From contig JACPFE010000338.1 of the NCBI GenBank assembly GCA_016183145.1, positions 1 through 9,711 of the forward strand: a stretch of DNA of 9,711 nt, written 5' to 3'. The notes under the pieces were generated by a model. The model was not told where the DNA came from and did not search any database. It saw only the letters and a list, made by a program, of their open reading frames with translations. The first letter of the stretch is position 1. Every line of letters starts with the position of its first letter. The position numbers were made by a program, and so were the translations under genes. This stretch comes from Deltaproteobacteria bacterium (GTDB lineage: Bacteria > Desulfobacterota > Binatia > UBA9968). Below are positions 6,498-9,711 of this stretch, piece after piece.

Positions 6498-7475
6498 TCA
6501 AGTATCCAGCGTACTCGGTACGAAAAGCTCCCCCACTTCGAGCTTCTTTTCCATCAGACCCTGATCGAGAGAGTAGCCGATGAACCGTTCGAGGTTAGCA
6601 CGGTTCTTCTTCACGCCATGGGGCCAGGGATCCTCGCCAAAGACCGTTCTTTCTTCCTCGAATAAATGGCGTCCCCAGACAAAACGCGACCAGTTCGGAT
6701 CGTCGTAATATTCAACGCAGGCTTCTTTCGCCTTGTCGAAAGCCTCCATGACGCTCCGCGCCAGCCAGGGGTTCTGCGCCAGCACTGGGTCCTTGAAAGC
6801 GACCACGTGCATGATCGGATAATATCCGTTCTTCCGGAAATACGTCATCTCTTCAGCCTTGGGATCGGTAAACAACCGGCGGATATTGCCACCGCCGCGC
6901 AGCGCCTCTTTGGGCGGATGGGGCACCATCAGCGCGTCGATTTCCCCTTTCTCCAGCATGACGCCGATTTTCTGACCGGGCTTCAAAATCTGCATCCCCA
7001 CACCATCGAGTGGCTTGATCGGCACCGCTTCGTCTTTCGACATATACCAATCGAGCTTGCGCCAAGGGACGCCGTATTCCGCCTGCAAATCACCCTTCGC
7101 CAGCACGGACAGCGTCGTCTGAAACGTACTGAGACCGACTTTCTTGCCAATTAGATCCTCTGGCGACTTTATGCCTGCATTATTGTTGACCCACATCTGC
7201 GACAGGCTGAACAGTCGGCGCGGAAAAACCGGAATCGCCGTGAACGGCATGCCCCGGCTCTTGGCGATCAAATACGACGAGAGTGATAGCTCGCAAATAT
7301 CGAACTCGCCTTTTTGCAGCATCCGCTCGTGGCGGTCCTGGCCGTGCTTTAGCGGATTTGACTGGCCGACTTCCAAGACCTGAAGATCAACTCCATCAGC
7401 CTGCACCGAGCCGTCAAAAAACGGAATATGCCGGTCGTAATGCGACAGCGCCAACGTCAATCGCAGTTTCGCCAT
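6498..7475 (-). CDS. 4,5-dihydroxyphthalate decarboxylase-like protein (NMT1/substrate-binding fold)
   Basis: A 325-residue protein of the periplasmic-binding-like fold used by NMT1/THI5 proteins and by 4,5-dihydroxyphthalate decarboxylase (Pht5). Motifs seen: LALSHYDRHIPFFDGSVQADGVDL at the start, FDICELSLSSYLIAKSRG (58-75), FTAIPVFPRRLF (78-89), a GIKSPEDLIGKKVGLSTFQ stretch (101-119), and near the end the DPWPHGVKKNR stretch (282-292). There is no signal peptide, which favours a cytoplasmic enzyme over an ABC-transporter binding protein. The true substrate is unknown: many relatives carry this name by similarity only, and no other phthalate-pathway gene is nearby. A purine-rich ribosome binding site (7482-7492 read on the minus strand, GGGAGAGGGAA) supports the ATG at 7475. 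It is divergent from radA and probably cotranscribed with yacG. Confidence 0.75.
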   Translation of the reverse strand: MAKLRLTLALSHYDRHIPFFDGSVQADGVDLQVLEVGQSNPLKHGQDRHERMLQKGEFDICELSLSSYLIAKSRGMPFTAIPVFPRRLFSLSQMWVNNNAGIKSPEDLIGKKVGLSTFQTTLSVLAKGDLQAEYGVPWRKLDWYMSKDEAVPIKPLDGVGMQILKPGQKIGVMLEKGEIDALMVPHPPKEALRGGGNIRRLFTDPKAEEMTYFRKNGYYPIMHVVAFKDPVLAQNPWLARSVMEAFDKAKEACVEYYDDPNWSRFVWGRHLFEEERTVFGEDPWPHGVKKNRANLERFIGYSLDQGLMEKKLEVGELFVPSTLDT

Positions 7476-7652
7476 GCTGATTCCCTCTCCCTTTCAATAA
7501 ATACCTTATCCTTGATTACTTCATTTGCGCCCTCTTTGTCCACTACGCTAAACGCGCGGTTTCCTTTCATCCCTTAGAGTGTAGGTCGAGCGTGTCATTG
7601 AGCGACCGCTTTCTTCCCCTTTGTGAAGTTTTCTTGCTATAAAAGGCTTACC
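7476..7652. promoter_or_regulatory. divergent promoter region between the decarboxylase-like gene and radA
   Basis: These 177 bases must hold the promoters of both genes. On the plus strand an extended -10 element, TGC followed by TATAAA (7635-7643), lies just before radA without a good -35 box. A start about 7 bases downstream would leave a leader of only a few bases. On the minus strand I see no convincing promoter pair. I see no other operator-like repeat. Confidence 0.4.
7641..7646 (+). promoter_or_regulatory. ribosome binding site that decides the radA start
   Basis: AAAAGG ends six bases before the ATG at 7653. The frame is open upstream to a GTG at 7623, but this site and the family N-terminus (MAKAKIVFSCQSCG) both point to 7653. 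The site overlaps the candidate -10 box, so only one of the two may be real. Confidence 0.6.
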
Positions 7653-9023
7653 ATGGCGAAAGCCAAGATCGTTTTTTCTTGCCAAAGCTGCGGCTACCAA
7701 TCACCCAAGTGGTTGGGCAGGTGCCCCGATTGCAATCAGTGGAACACCTTCGCCGAGGAGCGATTCGAAAAAGCTACGACGCCGCGCGGCGAGCTAAGCC
7801 TCGGGACGAAAGATGATCCCGCGCCGATTCACGAAATTAACACCGCCGAGGAAGGCCGCGTGCTCTCGGGCATCGGTGAATTCGACCGCGTGCTCGGCGG
7901 CGGCCTGGTTCCCGGATCGGTGATTTTGATCGGCGGCGACCCCGGCATCGGCAAATCGACGCTGCTCCTGCAAGCGTTCGCGGCGGTGAGCTGTAAGGGG
8001 CTCGCCTGTCTGTATGTTTCCGGGGAAGAGTCGCCACGGCAAATCAAGATGCGCGCCGAACGGCTCGGCATCGACGCGCCGAATTTGCTCGTGCTCAGCG
8101 AGACTGCGCTCGAAAGAATCATCGAACAAGTAAAGAAGATCAAACCCGGTTTGCTCGTCATCGACTCGATTCAGACCATCTTCAGCACGGCGGTTCCGTC
8201 GGCTCCCGGCAGCATCGCCCAGGTAAGAGAAAGCGCCGGCTCCATTATCGTCTTGGCGAAGAAGACCGGTTTGACGACCTTTTTAATCGGCCATGTCACC
8301 AAGGACGGCGCCATCGCCGGGCCGCGGCTGCTCGAACATATGGTCGACACGGTGCTCTATTTCGAAGGCGAGCGCGGCCACAGTTTCAGGATTCTGCGCG
8401 CTGTCAAAAACCGCTTCGGCTCGACCAACGAGATCGGCGTCTTCGAGATGAAAGAGGCGGGGCTCAAAGAAGTTAGCAATCCCTCGGAAATCTTTCTCAT
8501 GGAGCGCCCACTCGCCGTGCCCGGCTCCGCCGTCGTTTGCAGCATGGAGGGCACGCGGCCGATACTCGTTGAACTGCAAGCGCTGGTGAGCCGCTCGTTC
8601 TTAGCCGTACCCCGGCGCACGACCATCGGCGTGGATCACAACCGGGTCGCCCTACTCGTCGCGGTTTTGGAAAAAAAGATGGGCGCCAAGCTCTTCGATC
8701 AGGACATCTTCGTCAACGTCGCCGGCGGCGTTCAGATCGACGAGCCCGCCGTCGACCTCGGCATCATTGCCGCGGTCGCCTCCAGTCAGAAAGAACAGGT
8801 TCTCGACCCCAAGACGGTGTTTTTCGGCGAAGTCGGCTTGGCCGGGGAAATCCGCGGCATCTCGCAAGCCGAAGCGCGGGTGAAAGAAGCCGGCAAGTTA
8901 GGCTTCGAGCGCTGCATCCTGCCGTCGAGCAACAGCGTGCAACTCAAGCATATCAAGCATCCCGAACTTGTCGGCGTTGCTTCGCTTAGGGACTGCTGGA
9001 AACTGCTTTTCGGAAAGGACTGA
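7653..9023 (+). CDS. radA: DNA repair protein RadA
   Basis: RadA is a RecA-like ATPase that processes recombination intermediates and promotes branch migration together with RecA. The 456-residue product matches the usual length (E. coli 460). Domains in order: a four-Cys zinc finger (Cys10, Cys13, Cys24, Cys27); a RecA-like core with Walker A GGDPGIGKST (94-103) and Walker B LLVIDS (167-172); the RadA-specific KNRFG motif (252-256); and a C-terminal Lon-like domain (about 290-456), with VNVAGGVQIDEPAVDLG (354-370) and FFGEVGLAGEIR (390-401). All hallmark motifs are intact. The stop codon lies within the first arm of an inverted repeat (from 9017). The gene stands alone, divergent from the decarboxylase-like gene. 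Confidence 0.98.
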   Translation: MAKAKIVFSCQSCGYQSPKWLGRCPDCNQWNTFAEERFEKATTPRGELSLGTKDDPAPIHEINTAEEGRVLSGIGEFDRVLGGGLVPGSVILIGGDPGIGKSTLLLQAFAAVSCKGLACLYVSGEESPRQIKMRAERLGIDAPNLLVLSETALERIIEQVKKIKPGLLVIDSIQTIFSTAVPSAPGSIAQVRESAGSIIVLAKKTGLTTFLIGHVTKDGAIAGPRLLEHMVDTVLYFEGERGHSFRILRAVKNRFGSTNEIGVFEMKEAGLKEVSNPSEIFLMERPLAVPGSAVVCSMEGTRPILVELQALVSRSFLAVPRRTTIGVDHNRVALLVAVLEKKMGAKLFDQDIFVNVAGGVQIDEPAVDLGIIAAVASSQKEQVLDPKTVFFGEVGLAGEIRGISQAEARVKEAGKLGFERCILPSSNSVQLKHIKHPELVGVASLRDCWKLLFGKD

Positions 9024-9107
9024 GTTGCTGAGCATGACGGACGACGGTCGACCGTCGACGGTCTTCGGTCTGTCTTGACTCAGTCCTCAGCACTCGTTAC
9101 TCAGTCC
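9017..9107 (+). terminator. repeat-built stem region after radA, possible terminator
   Basis: GGACTGAG (9017-9024) can pair with CTCAGTCC at 9100-9107 or with a second copy at 9079-9086. TGCTGAG (9026-9032) can pair with CTCAGCA (9086-9092). Together they make a long imperfect stem whose 5' arm overlaps the radA stop codon. A pyrimidine stretch, TCTTTTCT, follows. It is not a classic compact GC hairpin, so the terminator role is a guess, while the repeats themselves are plain. Confidence 0.5.
9043..9070. repeat. tandem 7-mers in alternating orientation forming overlapping palindromes
   Basis: The units are GACGGTC, GACCGTC, GACGGTC and a degenerate TTCGGTC in a row. Two perfect 14-bp palindromes overlap: GACGGTCGACCGTC (9043-9056) and GACCGTCGACGGTC (9050-9063), both centred on GTCGAC. 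They would sit at the top of the stem formed by the flanking arms. Confidence 0.75.
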
Positions 9108-9166
9108 TCTTTTCTCCGTTGCTCTTGCAACCCAAGCGCGCGTTCGTTATCAATATTAGCTCGCGT

Positions 9167-9207
9167 GCCGGAGTGGTGGAATGGCAGACGCGCCGGACTC
9201 AAAATCC
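9167..9207 (+). tRNA. tRNA-Leu(CAA), 5' part only (interrupted or truncated)
   Basis: The 5' half of a leucine tRNA is plain: acceptor strand GCCGGAG (9167-9173), TG, D-arm GTG/CGC (9176-9178 and 9189-9191) with loop GAATGGCAGA, anticodon stem CCGGA (9193-9197), loop CTCAAAA (9198-9204) with anticodon CAA at 9200-9202, then TCC (9205-9207). The next bases should be GG to finish the anticodon stem but are TA, and no variable arm, T-arm (GGTTCGA type) or CTCCGGC acceptor 3' strand follows on this strand before the window ends. The gene is therefore cut in the anticodon stem by an insertion, rearrangement or assembly join. It could not give a working tRNA unless the 3' half lies further on and is joined by splicing. 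Confidence 0.75.
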
Positions 9208-9350
9208 TAATCAAGTGCACTCACCTCAACGGTTTGCGTACATATAGCGCACGACATACCAGATCTTGCAGCTTCCAAGTCGCAAAAATCATCTCCCGCA
9301 TACAGCACACAAGCAGTTTTCACACAGTTTTTGATATGTGGGTCACCGAC
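9208..9350. other. spacer after the broken tRNA, no feature recognised
   Basis: This stretch shows no tRNA 3' half and no clear promoter. The plus-strand frame of the next gene stays open throughout but has no family-like content here. I cannot say whether it is the end of an inserted element. Confidence 0.4.
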
Positions 9351-9711
9351 ATGACACATTTTCTGGATGCGCAAGGAAACCTCCCGAAACAGCTCACTTC
9401 CCGGCGCCTGGTCCAATATCTCGGTGCAATCGTCGCGAACGTGACGACTGCACCGGCTCAATCTTCGTGTGCGGTTGATATTAAATGCCGGAGAAGGCCC
9501 GGTAGAAAATCATGCCCCGGGACAATCATGGCGGCGTTCGAAGCGGGCACCAACAATATCACGTGGCATTGCTCGATTTGTGAAGATGGTGGACTGATCC
9601 ATCCTTGGCAACGAACACCTTGGGACAAGGGAGGAAGACCTGAGTTGCTAAATATCCACCGAGTAACTTACCGGCATGGCCTGGTCGATGACGATGATCT
9701 TGAAGAGCTGA
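9351..9711 (+). CDS. Cys-rich protein of unknown function (3' partial)
   Basis: An open frame runs from an ATG at 9351 to the window edge, 120 codons without a stop. The product starts MTHFLDAQGNLPKQL. It has Cys40, Cys46 and Cys55 around a basic CRRRPGRKSCPG stretch, then a CxxC pair (Cys74, Cys77) in ITWHCSICEDGGLI, and WQRTPWDKGG (86-95). The Cys spacing suggests a zinc-ribbon-like metal site (inference). I recall similar unnamed proteins with a WxCxxCxDxGxIxxWxxTxWD pattern in Deltaproteobacteria-like genomes, with no known function. An in-frame ATG at 9336 would add five residues; neither start has a strong ribosome binding site. Coding is supported by the Cys pattern and the long open frame. 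The gene follows directly after the broken tRNA-Leu, so it may belong to inserted DNA. Confidence 0.62.
   Translation, partial: MTHFLDAQGNLPKQLTSRRLVQYLGAIVANVTTAPAQSSCAVDIKCRRRPGRKSCPGTIMAAFEAGTNNITWHCSICEDGGLIHPWQRTPWDKGGRPELLNIHRVTYRHGLVDDDDLEEL

Noticed and set aside
6498..7475. Periplasmic ABC-transporter binding protein for the NMT1-like gene
   Set aside because: No signal peptide and no adjacent permease or ATPase genes. The motifs fit the 4,5-dihydroxyphthalate decarboxylase-like branch better.
9207..9461. Reverse-strand 84-codon open frame across the region after the tRNA
   Set aside because: It is largely antisense to the better-supported plus-strand Cys-rich gene, and its Cys residues show no metal-site spacing. 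The part near 9210-9330 is weakly protein-like but not enough to call.
9486..9493. CTCCGGCA on the minus strand as the missing tRNA acceptor 3' strand
   Set aside because: Wrong orientation for the plus-strand tRNA half, no T-arm beside it, and it lies in the CRRRPGR coding stretch.

Overview
The window reads as a chromosomal stretch from an uncultured Gram-negative bacterium. The lipid A enzyme LpxA implies an outer membrane. GlnE, RadA, YacG, a tripartite tricarboxylate transporter (TTT) permease and a small secreted protein of a kind I associate with Deltaproteobacteria-like lineages (Desulfobacterota, Binatota, Tectomicrobia, Rokubacteria) fit such a host. The lineage is inference from gene style, not from a marker gene.

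Left part (1-1730): the 3' portion of a TctA-type permease continues without a stop into a TctB-like domain. Next is about 240 bases with no convincing gene, then a reverse-strand remnant of a REP-associated tyrosine transposase (RAYT). The remnant is cut off right after the first catalytic His, at the edge of an 18-bp perfect palindrome.

Middle (1731-6300): a full-length glnE (nitrogen control); a small secreted protein of unknown function behind a near-consensus promoter placed so that its mRNA would have no leader; and a convergent solitary lpxA. The last two genes share a CTAG that supplies both stop codons. A MITE-like palindromic element with nested ends follows, and its outer end supplies the stop codon of yacG.

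Right part (6289-9711): a reverse-strand pair, a 4,5-dihydroxyphthalate decarboxylase-like protein followed by YacG, is divergent from radA. After radA there is a compact set of inverted and direct short repeats. Then comes the 5' half of tRNA-Leu(CAA), which stops matching a tRNA inside the anticodon stem. The window ends inside a Cys-rich gene of unknown function that runs off the edge.

Most genes are ordinary housekeeping genes that do not form one pathway. No new multi-gene system is evident. The points most worth a second look are the broken tRNA-Leu junction with the Cys-rich gene behind it, the nested palindromic element, the RAYT remnant ending at a palindrome, and the leaderless-type promoter.
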